Shown here: in pieces, positions 1-6,703 of the stretch | How the letters are laid out: the number at the start of each line of letters is the position of its first letter | Position numbering within the stretch: position 1 is the first letter of the stretch | Origin: DATLMR01 sp035634255 | Lineage (GTDB): Bacteria; Acidobacteriota; Blastocatellia; UBA7656 | Direction of reading: 5' to 3' | NCBI GenBank assembly: GCA_035634255.1 | Contig: DASQDI010000135.1 | Coordinates: 1-8,427 of the forward strand | Length of the DNA: 8,427 nucleotides | Program-made: the position numbers and the translations under genes | The notes under the pieces: generated by a model | Databases searched by the model: none | The model's input: only the letters and a program-made list of their open reading frames with translations | What the model was told of the DNA's origin: nothing

Positions 1-805
1 CGTGAACGGGGTTCACGCCGCTGCCGAGGATCTCCTTGATCCTGCCCAATAATTCGAGCAACGTGTAGCGCCCGCCGCACGCGACGTTGAAGAATCGGCC
101 CGCGACGCCTTCGGCTTCGGACGCGAGCAGGTTCGCCTCGACCACGTTCTCGACGTAGGTGAAGTCGCGCGACTGCTGGCCGTCCCCGTAGACGGTAGGG
201 GGGACGCCCTTCAGGAGCGCCGTGACGAACTTCGGTATGACCGCCGCGTACTGCGACTCGGGGTCCTGCCTCGGGCCGAATATGTTGAAATACCTGAGCG
301 AAACCGCCTCGAAGCCGTAAACGTGTTTAAAGATATTTATGTAATGCTCGCCCGCCAGCTTCGACAGGGCGTAGGGGGAGAGCGGCTGAGGCGTTATCTC
401 TTCGTGTTTCGGGAGCGTGGGGGTCTCCCCGTAAACCGAGGAGCTCGAAGCGTAGACCACGCGGCGAACGCCCGCGTCCCTCGCCGCGAGCAGCACGTTG
501 AGCGTGCCCGTTATATTAGTGTCGTGAGTCGTCAACGGGTCCGCGACCGAGCGCGGGACCGACCCGAGCGCGGCCTCGTGGAAGACGACGTGAACGCCTT
601 TCGTCGCGTCCTGAACTGCGCGCGCGTCGCGTATGTCGGCGTGAATCGTCTCGACCTCCCCGCCGAGGTCGCGGAGGTTCTCTTCTTTCCCCGAGCTGAA
701 GTTATCGAACACGCGCACCCTGTGCCCGTCGCGCAGAAGGCGCTCGCAAATATGGCTTCCTATGAAACCCGCCCCGCCCGTCACCAGATATATTCGTTTC
801 TCCAT
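1..805 (-). CDS. UDP-sugar 4-epimerase, extended SDR, WbpP-like (3' end cut by window edge)
   Basis: NAD-dependent extended short-chain dehydrogenase that probably inverts C4 of a UDP-hexose or UDP-N-acetylhexosamine in the cytoplasm to supply polysaccharide synthesis. The first 268 residues are visible; relatives run to about 310-345, so the C-terminal substrate lid is missing. The Rossmann motif TGGAGFIG is at residues 9-16, the Ser cluster YASSSSVYG at 118-126, and the catalytic YxxxK at Y145/K149. The stretch AALGSVPRS at 78-86 and RYFNIFGPRQDP at 171-182 resemble WbpP/TviC UDP-GlcNAc 4-epimerases more than GalE, which is an inference from memory of the families. The start is firm: the ATG lies 6 bases after the stop of the carbamoyltransferase, and its Shine-Dalgarno (TAGGTG) overlaps that stop codon, suggesting translational coupling. 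It could also act on UDP-glucose or make a uronic acid, since substrate choice depends on residues outside the window. Confidence 0.9.
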   Translation of the reverse strand, partial: MEKRIYLVTGGAGFIGSHICERLLRDGHRVRVFDNFSSGKEENLRDLGGEVETIHADIRDARAVQDATKGVHVVFHEAALGSVPRSVADPLTTHDTNITGTLNVLLAARDAGVRRVVYASSSSVYGETPTLPKHEEITPQPLSPYALSKLAGEHYINIFKHVYGFEAVSLRYFNIFGPRQDPESQYAAVIPKFVTALLKGVPPTVYGDGQQSRDFTYVENVVEANLLASEAEGVAGRFFNVACGGRYTLLELLGRIKEILGSGVNPVH

Positions 806-811
806 TAGCAC

Positions 812-2542
812 CTACTTTATGATCAAAAAATTTCCGATTGCGAGGCAGTCGATCCCGGAACAGTAGAACCCCCGCACGGCTTCACGCGGGGTGGAGACGA
901 CCGGCTCGCCGAAGAGGTTGAAAGAGGTGTTGAGAAGGACGGGCACCCCCGTCATCTCGCCGAACCTCGCCAGCAATTTCCAGAAGGAGGGATTAATCCC
1001 GCGGCTGACGGTGTGTACGCGCACGAGCCCCCGGTCGAAGACCGCCGCGGGGATCAATGCCTGCTTCCCTTCTTTGATGTGGCTCACGCCCTGAAGAAAG
1101 TTCGTAAGCTGGCTCGGCTCGAAGAACTCGTCGGCCCGCTCCTCCGGCACCGCGGCCGAAAACGGCCGGTAGTCTTCGCGGTGCTTAACGTAGGTGTTCA
1201 GGTTGTCGCGCGCCATCGCGTCGGTGGGCGAGGCCAGGATGCTGCGCGCGCCGAGGGTCCTCGGCCCGAATTCCATCGCGCCCCGGAACCACGCGACTAT
1301 CCTGCCTTCGGCCAGCAGCCGGGCGACCTCGCCTATCAGCTTATCTTCGGTCAGGAAATATTTATAATCGAGCTTGCAGTTGTCGAGCACGCTCTTTATC
1401 AACTCTTCGTCAAATTGCGGGCCGACGAAGACGTGCTTCATCTCGTACGCGCGCTCGGTGTTGCCGAGCGTCTGGTGCCACACGTGAAGCGCCGCGCCGA
1501 GGGAGGCCCCCGCGTTGCCCGACGCGGGCTGCACGAAGATGCGCTTGAAGCCCGTGCGGCGCTCGACGGCGGCATTCGTCATGCTGTTGAGCGCGCCGAC
1601 CCCGGCGAGGCAGAGGTTCTCTTCCCCGGTCCGCTCGCGCAGCCTTTCGGCCACCTCACACGTGACATCTTCGACCCGCTTCTGAAGGCTCGCCGCGATG
1701 TTCCTGTGCTCCCGCGTGATCGGCTCGTCTTTGGAGCGCGGCCTTGCCCGAAGGCGCTCGAAAAACTCCCCGGTCAGAGTAGGCCCGGACTTGAGGGACG
1801 TGTCGAAGAAGTCGCGGTTCACGACCGGCAGCCCGTCCGGCCCGACCTGCAAAAGCTCTTCGAACAGGCCCGCGAATTCCGGCTCCCCGGTCGGGGAGAG
1901 CCACATGGTCTTGTTCCAGTCGCTCGCCGGGTCGAAGCCGAGCGCCGACGTTACCGCGCCGTACACCATCCCTACGGAGTTCGGGAATTGCGTCTCCGCC
2001 AGCACCTCAAGCCTCGCGCCCGCCCCCGTCATAAGAGAGCCGCTTATCATGTCCCCCTTGTTACCGAGGACCATCACCGCCGCGCGGTCGAAGCCGGACG
2101 GGTAGAAGGCGCTCGCCCCCTGCGCGAGCTGGTGATTGACCTGGACCAGCCTGCCGCGCCCGGACATCAGGGCTTCGGCGAGGCGGTTGGTCCTTAAACG
2201 CTGCCTGAGGTCGTTGAGGCTTTCGACGAAGTAGCCGGGCAGCGCGTCCGACCCCTGTTCGGCCGGCGCGTCGATGGATGAGGAGGAGTAAAAAGCGACC
2301 TCGCGGTGAAAGAGCTTGTGCGGCTCCATGTAGTAGGCGATTATGTCGACCTCTTCGAGGCTCGCCCCGGCGCGGCCGAGGCAGAACTCTATCGCGCGGT
2401 AAGGGAGCCCGCCCGCGTGGCCCATGCCGACGTGCCGCACGCGCGCCAGTTTCTCTTCCTCGATGACCGCGACCACGCGGCCGTCGCGGACGAGCGCCGC
2501 CGCCGCGTCCTTCTCCTGCCCGGAAATCCCGAGAATAATCAT
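812..2542 (-). CDS. NodU/CmcH-family carbamoyltransferase with a degenerate Kae1-like catalytic half
   Basis: 576 residues, normal length for the family, which moves a carbamoyl group from carbamoyl phosphate through carbamoyladenylate onto a sugar or antibiotic hydroxyl. The N-terminal Kae1-like half spans about 1-350 and the C-terminal YrdC-like half about 370-576. Family landmarks are clear: MIILGISG at 1-8, GALNS at 316-320, MEFGPR at 423-428, KHRE at 453-456, LLNTSFN at 536-542 and a final LAIGNFL. Active-site signatures of the first half deviate: K11 where HD is expected, H137-Q138-L-A-Q141 in place of HHxAH, G160 in place of the Asp of DGxG, and N343 in place of the Asp of GDAG. In the second half, A422 replaces the Arg of GRMEFGPR. 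The frame is uninterrupted, so this is not obvious decay. The start is set by GGAGGA 8 bases upstream of the ATG and by homology at residue 1; upstream codons in frame would overlap ligA. It may be a non-catalytic partner of another carbamoyltransferase, or carry altered chemistry. Confidence 0.9.
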   Translation of the reverse strand: MIILGISGQEKDAAAALVRDGRVVAVIEEEKLARVRHVGMGHAGGLPYRAIEFCLGRAGASLEEVDIIAYYMEPHKLFHREVAFYSSSSIDAPAEQGSDALPGYFVESLNDLRQRLRTNRLAEALMSGRGRLVQVNHQLAQGASAFYPSGFDRAAVMVLGNKGDMISGSLMTGAGARLEVLAETQFPNSVGMVYGAVTSALGFDPASDWNKTMWLSPTGEPEFAGLFEELLQVGPDGLPVVNRDFFDTSLKSGPTLTGEFFERLRARPRSKDEPITREHRNIAASLQKRVEDVTCEVAERLRERTGEENLCLAGVGALNSMTNAAVERRTGFKRIFVQPASGNAGASLGAALHVWHQTLGNTERAYEMKHVFVGPQFDEELIKSVLDNCKLDYKYFLTEDKLIGEVARLLAEGRIVAWFRGAMEFGPRTLGARSILASPTDAMARDNLNTYVKHREDYRPFSAAVPEERADEFFEPSQLTNFLQGVSHIKEGKQALIPAAVFDRGLVRVHTVSRGINPSFWKLLARFGEMTGVPVLLNTSFNLFGEPVVSTPREAVRGFYCSGIDCLAIGNFLIIK

Positions 2543-2550
2543 GCGAACAC

Positions 2551-2556
2551 TCCTCC
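2551..2556 (-). promoter_or_regulatory. Shine-Dalgarno site of the carbamoyltransferase
   Basis: On the minus strand GGAGGA lies 8 bases before the ATG at 2542, within the 29-base gap after the ligA stop. It fixes this start against a longer open frame reaching back to 2902, whose extra 120 residues are Arg/Gly-rich and overlap the BRCT-coding part of ligA in another frame. Confidence 0.75.
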
Positions 2557-2571
2557 CCCGGCGCGCCCGGT

Positions 2572-4740
2572 TCAGCCTAGCAGCTCGACCAGGTCTTTTT
2601 CGTCGAGCACCTTGATCTTCAGCTCGCGCGCCTTGTCGAGCTTCGATCCGGGGTCTTCGCCGACGACGACGAAGTCCGTCTTCTTCGTGACCGAAGAGGT
2701 GACGCGCCCCCCGCGCTGCTCGATCATTCGGGCGGCCTCCTCGCGCGAAAAGCTGACGAGCTTGCCGGTCAGGACGAACTGCCTGCCCGCGAGGTCGCTG
2801 CCCCGCGAGGCCGCGTCCCCGCCCGTGGACTTGCGGCAGGTATTCACCCCGGCCTTTTTCAAACGTCCGATCAGCTCCCTGTTTCTGGGCTCGCGGAACC
2901 ACCCATTGATGGAAGCGGCGACGACGGGGCCGATCTCGAAGATGGCGGCCAGCTGCTCCTGTTCGGCCGCCATCAACTCATCCACCGAATTGAAGGAGCG
3001 GGCCAGTATCCGCGCCGTGCGCTCCCCGACGTGGCGGATGCCGAGCCCGTAGATCAGCCTGTCGATGTCGTTCCCGCGGCTCTTGTCGACCTGCCTGAGC
3101 AGATTGTCCACCGACTTTTCGCCCATCCGTTCGAGCGCGATCAGCTCATCCCGGTGCTCGGCGAGGTGGTAGATGTCCGCGAAGTCTCTGACGAAAGGTG
3201 GCTGCCTCTGGGGCGAGATCAACTGGTCGATGAGCGCCTCCCCGAGCCCCTCGATCCGCATCGCCCTGCGCGAGGCGAACTGCTTGAGCCCGGCCTTGAT
3301 CTTCGCGGGGCACGCGGAATTGACGCAGAGCCATGCCACCTCCCCCGGCAGCCTCGTCACGGGCTCCCGGCACGCAGGGCAGCGGTCGGGCATTACGAAC
3401 GGGCGGAGATCGCGCCCGCGGCCTTCGCGCCTCGACTCTATGACCTTGATGACCTGGGGGATTATCTCGCCGCTCTTCTCGATCAGGACGTAGTCGCCGA
3501 TCATCACCCCGAGCCGCTTGATCTGGTCCTCGTTGTGAAGCGAGGCGCGTGAGACGGTCGTGCCCGCGAGCAGTACGGGCTCGAGCTCGGCCACGGGGGT
3601 CAGGGTGCCGATCCTCCCGACCTGCACCGTGATCTCGTTGAGCTTCGTGGTCGCCTGCCTCGCCGGGTATTTGTACGCGACGGCCCAGCGCGGGGCTTTC
3701 GAAGTCGAGCCGAGCTCCTCCTGCAAGGCCGTGCTGTTCGCCTTCACGACCACCCCGTCTATCTCGTACCCGAGGTCGTCGCGCATGGCCCCGAACTCCT
3801 CGCAGAACGCGACGACCTCGTCGATTGACGAGCAGAGCCTGCGCGCGCTGCTGACCTTGAACCCCGCCCGCGCGAGCCAGCCGAGCGATTGCCAGTGGGT
3901 CGGGAAAGCCTTGCGCCCGTCGAACAGGAGGTCGTAGCAAAATATGTCGAGCTTCCTCTCCGCGGCAACCCGCGAGTCGAGCGATTTCATCGTGCCCGAC
4001 GCCGCGTTGCGCGGGTTGGCGAACAGGGCGAGGCCCTGCTCGGCGCGCTCTTCATTAATCCTGCGGAACTCCTCGTTCGACAGGTAGACCTCCCCCCTGA
4101 CTTCCACCTCGCGCGGCTCGGGGATCGATAACCGATCCGGGGCCGCGTCTTCGAGGGCGAAAAGCGACGCCTGCGAGTTCGGCGTGCGGGCGCGCGGGCG
4201 CGACCCGGCGGCCTCGCCTCTTGATCCCCCCGGCTCCGGGCCGGCGAATGCGTCGGCGCTTATCCTCAGAGGCAGCGAGCGGATGGTGCGAACATTCTGC
4301 GTGACATCGTCGCCGATGAAGCCGTCGCCGCGCGTCACCCCGCGGGCCAGAAGCCTCTCCTCGTAGGTCGCGGATATGCTGAGGCCGTCGATCTTGAGCT
4401 CGGCCACGTACTCGACCGAGTCGCGCCCCACCCCGCGGAGCACGCGGCGGTCCCACTCGCGCAGATCGTCTATAGAGTAGGTGTTGTCGAGCGAGAGCAT
4501 GGGCCGCCTGTGCACGTACTCCACGAAGCCCTCGGAGGGCGTGCCGGAGACCCTCTGCGTGGGGGAGTCGGGGGTGACGAGGTCGGGGTTCGCTTCTTCG
4601 AGGTCGCGGAGCCGCTTGAGCAACTGGTCGTACTCGTAGTCGCTGATCTCCGGGTCGCTCTGCGCGTAGTACCGCTCGTCGTGATAGCGGATGATCTCAC
4701 GCAGCCCGGCGGCCTCTTTCTTTGCGCTTTCCTTCGGCAT
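2572..4740 (-). CDS. ligA: NAD-dependent DNA ligase LigA
   Basis: Seals single-strand nicks in replication and repair using NAD+ through an adenylated lysine. The 722-residue product has the full domain order: domain Ia (about 1-75, with YH at 19-20 and the DYEYDQL segment), adenylation domain (about 76-370, nucleophile K116 in ELKIDG at 114-119), OB fold (about 370-450), Cys4 zinc finger (C454, C457, C472, C477), helix-hairpin-helix region (about 485-615) and a BRCT domain (about 647-722, ending near the C-terminus with GEDPGSK at 694-700). It is some 50 residues longer than E. coli LigA. Most of the excess is one Pro/Gly/Ala/Arg-rich insert at about 163-207, between SLPLRI and EVRGEVYL in the adenylation domain. 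The ATG is 13 bases past the stop of the DinB-like gene; an AGAGG overlapping that stop, 10 bases upstream, is the likely ribosome site. All key residues are present, so it should be active and probably the main replicative ligase. Confidence 0.97.
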   Translation of the reverse strand: MPKESAKKEAAGLREIIRYHDERYYAQSDPEISDYEYDQLLKRLRDLEEANPDLVTPDSPTQRVSGTPSEGFVEYVHRRPMLSLDNTYSIDDLREWDRRVLRGVGRDSVEYVAELKIDGLSISATYEERLLARGVTRGDGFIGDDVTQNVRTIRSLPLRISADAFAGPEPGGSRGEAAGSRPRARTPNSQASLFALEDAAPDRLSIPEPREVEVRGEVYLSNEEFRRINEERAEQGLALFANPRNAASGTMKSLDSRVAAERKLDIFCYDLLFDGRKAFPTHWQSLGWLARAGFKVSSARRLCSSIDEVVAFCEEFGAMRDDLGYEIDGVVVKANSTALQEELGSTSKAPRWAVAYKYPARQATTKLNEITVQVGRIGTLTPVAELEPVLLAGTTVSRASLHNEDQIKRLGVMIGDYVLIEKSGEIIPQVIKVIESRREGRGRDLRPFVMPDRCPACREPVTRLPGEVAWLCVNSACPAKIKAGLKQFASRRAMRIEGLGEALIDQLISPQRQPPFVRDFADIYHLAEHRDELIALERMGEKSVDNLLRQVDKSRGNDIDRLIYGLGIRHVGERTARILARSFNSVDELMAAEQEQLAAIFEIGPVVAASINGWFREPRNRELIGRLKKAGVNTCRKSTGGDAASRGSDLAGRQFVLTGKLVSFSREEAARMIEQRGGRVTSSVTKKTDFVVVGEDPGSKLDKARELKIKVLDEKDLVELLG

Positions 4741-4753
4741 AGTTCAAGAGCCT

Positions 4754-5227
4754 CTACATGACAGGCAGTCTGGCGTCCGAAAAAAGGTGGACGTAGGCGT
4801 AGACCTGCCCCCTGTGATGTGAGGTGTGAGTCAGAGTTCTGATCAGGATCTCCCCGATGGTCGTCCTCGACACGTCGGGGTAATAGACCAGCTTCGGCAA
4901 ATCCTCGTCCTTCAGGTCGCTGAAGGCGATCCGCCGCACTCGGGCCGTCTCTTCGAGGTAAGCGGCCACGTGCGAGCGGGTCGGCAGGGCCTCGCGCGTG
5001 ATCCACTCGAACGGCTCCTCCCAGAAGCTGGTCGTGATGCCGTTGAAGGCGTACTCTATGGCCCCGCCGATGTGTGTGATTAATTCTCCGCAGGAGTATA
5101 CGCGGATGAAGCTCTCGCTCTCGAAGGGCTTCCAATAGAGCCGGTCTTCGGGGATGAGTTCGAGAACGTCTAGCAGGTTGCCGTGAATTCGCTCGAACTC
5201 CGAACCGATTAACTCGACCGTCGCCAA
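4754..5227 (-). CDS. DinB/YfiT-family four-helix metal-binding protein
   Basis: A 157-residue protein of the DinB-like superfamily (four-helix bundles that usually hold a divalent metal with three histidines; members include thiol S-transferases and damage-inducible proteins of unknown role). Numbering from a GTG two codons upstream (159 residues), the likely triad is H54 in LITHIG and H136 and H140 in the stretch HTSHHRGQ, the most recognisable signature of the family. No signal peptide or membrane segment. The start is uncertain: AGAGGTGATC, close to perfect complementarity with the 16S rRNA tail, sits 5 bases before a TTG at 5227, while the in-frame GTG at 5233 lies inside that same ribosome site, so I prefer the TTG. 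The gene is 12 bases after the stop of the nuclease gene and 13 before ligA, hence cotranscribed. The biochemical role cannot be read from sequence; DNA damage or thiol chemistry are both possible. It is unrelated to DNA polymerase IV, also called DinB. Confidence 0.85.
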   Translation of the reverse strand: MATVELIGSEFERIHGNLLDVLELIPEDRLYWKPFESESFIRVYSCGELITHIGGAIEYAFNGITTSFWEEPFEWITREALPTRSHVAAYLEETARVRRIAFSDLKDEDLPKLVYYPDVSRTTIGEILIRTLTHTSHHRGQVYAYVHLFSDARLPVM

Positions 5228-5230
5228 GAT

Positions 5231-5237
5231 CACCTCT
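5231..5237 (-). promoter_or_regulatory. Ribosome site containing an alternative GTG start (DinB-like gene)
   Basis: AGAGGTG on the minus strand (followed by ATC) resembles the 16S tail complement. Its own GTG at 5231-5233 is in frame with the gene, but has no ribosome site of its own upstream; the TTG 5 bases beyond the AGAGG core is better placed. Confidence 0.55.
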
Positions 5238-5239
5238 GA

Positions 5240-6301
5240 TTAGTCCAAAGAAATTCCGGGTTCGCCTTCGATCAAATCGAAGAGGCCGGGAAGTGCGGCG
5301 GCTTTGCGGGCGACCCGCTGGCCCTTCCCGCCGCGTTCCGTCTTGGCGCGGCCTTTCCACTCCTGAAGGTGCTGCGCGTCCACGCCCGCCTGCCTCAGGT
5401 GCGAAGCGAAGTAATGGTCGCCGTAGACTGTGTACACTTTCTTCGCGCCCGAGTCAATTACGTACCGGTGGAGGTCGTCGAAGCCCGCATGATCGGAGAG
5501 GGGCACCACTATGTCGGTCCGGTAGCGGTACCGCGCCGACGGGTCCATCCCCCACCCGCTCAGGTAAATCTTGTAAAGGTTGTCGAGCGCCTGCACGGAG
5601 TAACCGCGGCTCGCGCCCGGAGGCATCATCGCGACCATGCCGTGCATGTCGCGCAGGTCGAGCGGGCGGTAATCGCCTTCGAACTCCACGCCCATCTCCC
5701 GATAAATATCGACGATCTGCATTATCGAATGGTGCAGGGCGACGCTGTAGCCGCCTTTGAGAAGTATCTTGAGCGCCTCCTGGCTCTTGCCGAGCGAGTA
5801 GGCGAGCACGACCGGCTGCCGCCCCGACATGAAGGCGCGGTCGATCTGCCCGTAGAGCTGCCTGTGCACCTCTTCATCCTCGGGGAAGTTGTACTGCGGC
5901 CGGCCGAAGGTGCACTCAGTCACCAGAACGTCGCACGGGACGATTTCGGGCGGCTCGCAGGAGAGCCCCGCCCGCAGCTTGAAGTCCCCGGTGTAGAGCA
6001 GGCGCGTGCCCCGGTGCTCGATCAAGGTCTGCGCCGAGCCGAGGCAGTGGCCGGCCGGGTAGAACGTCAGTTTGTAATCGCCGAAATCTTTAGTCTCGTA
6101 GAAGTCGAGCACCGTCGGATCCGCCCCGCCGACCCTGTGCTCGAAGAGCCTCGCGGTGGCGCGCGTGGCGATGATCCGCTTGTGGCTCTGGATGTGGTCC
6201 GCGTGGGCGTGCGAGATGACGGAGCAGTCGCGCGGCCTCATCGAATCCATCCACAGTTCTATGTCGGGCAGGTGTATGCCTTTGTCGTAAATCACTCTCA
6301 A
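5240..6301 (-). CDS. Metallo-beta-lactamase-fold nuclease, beta-CASP/SNM1-like, DNA-ligase-associated type
   Basis: A 353-residue predicted zinc-dependent nuclease resembling the Cft2/CPSF73/SNM1 group and the exonucleases found next to DNA ligase genes. Metal-binding motifs are all present: HAHADH at 31-36, H85 in AGHCLGSA, D106 in YTGDF. Later motifs follow in order: E129 in TECTFG, H271 in SDHAGF and H296 in YGDH. A basic, low-complexity tail (about 315-335) may help bind nucleic acid. The TTG start at 6301 is chosen because GAGG lies 8 bases upstream and the promoter -10 box is only about 20 bases upstream; an ATG at 6376 would lie upstream of the promoter and add a non-conserved extension. 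It is the first gene of the run leading to ligA, consistent with a role in processing DNA ends before sealing; this is inferred from neighbourhood and family. RNA as substrate cannot be excluded because the wider family includes RNases. Confidence 0.88.
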   Translation of the reverse strand: MRVIYDKGIHLPDIELWMDSMRPRDCSVISHAHADHIQSHKRIIATRATARLFEHRVGGADPTVLDFYETKDFGDYKLTFYPAGHCLGSAQTLIEHRGTRLLYTGDFKLRAGLSCEPPEIVPCDVLVTECTFGRPQYNFPEDEEVHRQLYGQIDRAFMSGRQPVVLAYSLGKSQEALKILLKGGYSVALHHSIMQIVDIYREMGVEFEGDYRPLDLRDMHGMVAMMPPGASRGYSVQALDNLYKIYLSGWGMDPSARYRYRTDIVVPLSDHAGFDDLHRYVIDSGAKKVYTVYGDHYFASHLRQAGVDAQHLQEWKGRAKTERGGKGQRVARKAAALPGLFDLIEGEPGISLD

Positions 6302-6305
6302 ATTT

Positions 6306-6313
6306 ATCACCTC
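6306..6313 (-). promoter_or_regulatory. Shine-Dalgarno site of the nuclease gene
   Basis: GAGGTGAT on the minus strand, with its GAGG core 8 bases before the TTG at 6301. As at the DinB-like gene, the GTG inside the site is in frame, so two adjacent starts are possible. Confidence 0.6.
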
Positions 6314-6320
6314 GGTAGAA

Positions 6321-6329
6321 ATTATAGCA
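6321..6329 (-). promoter_or_regulatory. Extended -10 promoter of the five-gene run
   Basis: Minus-strand TGCTATAAT is a perfect extended -10 element (TGnTATAAT). No good -35 box is seen about 17 bases upstream, which is usual for extended -10 promoters. Transcription would start near 6316-6313, giving a leader of only about 12-15 bases that is mostly the ribosome site of the nuclease gene. No other convincing leftward promoter lies between here and the window start, so it probably drives nuclease, DinB-like, ligA, carbamoyltransferase and epimerase genes together. Confidence 0.7.
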
Positions 6330-6330
6330 T

Positions 6331-6357
6331 GGCTCGCCCTCCCCGGACGGGGGAGCC
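6331..6357. repeat. GC-rich dyad over the -35 region of the leftward promoter
   Basis: CTCCCC at 6339-6344 and GGGGAG at 6350-6355 form an inverted repeat with a 5-base loop, and GGCTC at 6331-6335 could alternatively pair with GAGCC at 6353-6357. It lies just upstream of the TGCTATAAT box where a -35 element or operator would be. It could be a regulator site or chance in GC-rich DNA; there is no T-run, so it is not a typical terminator. Confidence 0.35.
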
Positions 6358-6473
6358 GGCCCCGATAATTGAACATCAGAGGCCATTGTCTATTTACTTA
6401 TAACGAGCGGCTGAAAGCGAAAAATAGAGTAGGGAAAGCTGGCTAGGTGTGACAAAAAATTGAATCCTTACCG

Positions 6474-6500
6474 CCTCGATTTACGTCTAATGAGTCGAGG
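6474..6500 (+). promoter_or_regulatory. Leader hairpin upstream of the small CxxC gene
   Basis: CCTCGATTTA (6474-6483) can pair with TGAGTCGAGG (6491-6500), a ten-pair stem including two G-U pairs and a 7-base loop. It ends 6 bases before the GAGGA ribosome site (6507-6511) of the gene at 6518. It could protect the mRNA 5' end or affect translation. I see no convincing -35/-10 pair for this gene, so whether the hairpin is transcribed is unknown. Confidence 0.4.
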
Positions 6501-6517
6501 AATAAAGAGGAAAGAAA

Positions 6518-6703
6518 ATGAACATAATGTCTTTTTTTAGAAATCACGCCCACTACTGGGGAGTCCCCCACCCCCGCACTTCCGACGACCGGCTGATTCA
6601 GACCTGTTACGAATGCGGAGCCGAGAGGGAAGTCAAAATAGAGTTGCGCCCGTCGCCCGTCGAAGTGATACTGCCTGCCCAGGACGACGACCTGGCCGCC
6701 TGA
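6518..6703 (+). CDS. Small CxxC protein, function unknown
   Basis: A 61-residue protein and the only plus-strand gene in the window. It has a good ribosome site (GAGGA, 6 bases before the ATG). The central TCYECG (C30 and C33) is a zinc-knuckle half-site followed by a charged, strand-like segment (REVKIELRP) and an acidic tail; an aromatic/His-rich N-terminus (H10, H12, W14, H18) could give further metal ligands or allow binding as a dimer. No signal peptide or membrane segment. Codon use and composition in the second half match its neighbours, supporting a real gene. I recall similar short YECG proteins in Acidobacteriota but cannot confirm that here. Function is not known; it is isolated, divergent from the nuclease operon and convergent with the acetyltransferase gene. 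Confidence 0.75.
   Translation: MNIMSFFRNHAHYWGVPHPRTSDDRLIQTCYECGAEREVKIELRPSPVEVILPAQDDDLAA

Noticed and set aside
323..808. Plus-strand open frame of 161 codons opposite the epimerase
   Set aside because: Shadow of the epimerase, which has all the SDR motifs on the other strand.
1013..2197. Long plus-strand open frame (394 codons) opposite the carbamoyltransferase
   Set aside because: Antisense shadow of a GC-rich gene: Arg/Pro/His-rich translation without a recognisable domain, while the opposite strand has clear family motifs throughout.
812..2542. Carbamoyltransferase as a pseudogene
   Set aside because: No stop or frameshift, normal length, strong ribosome site and tight coupling to the next gene; substitutions are confined to active-site positions while fold motifs persist.
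2543..2902. N-terminal extension of the carbamoyltransferase by 120 residues
   Set aside because: It overlaps the BRCT-coding part of ligA, is Arg/Gly-rich with no homology, and the internal ATG at 2542 has a strong ribosome site and the family's normal N-terminus.
4470..5360. Minus-strand open frame of 296 codons spanning ligA, the DinB-like gene and the nuclease end
   Set aside because: Runs out of frame across three genes with recognisable products; composition is Arg-rich and lacks domains.
6302..6376. 25-residue extension of the nuclease to an ATG at 6376
   Set aside because: It would start upstream of the extended -10 promoter, and the conserved part begins near the TTG at 6301.
6386..6404. 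TTGTCT and TATAAC as a plus-strand promoter for the small gene
   Set aside because: The two elements are only 7 bases apart, far short of the roughly 17 needed; other candidate pairs in this region were equally poor.
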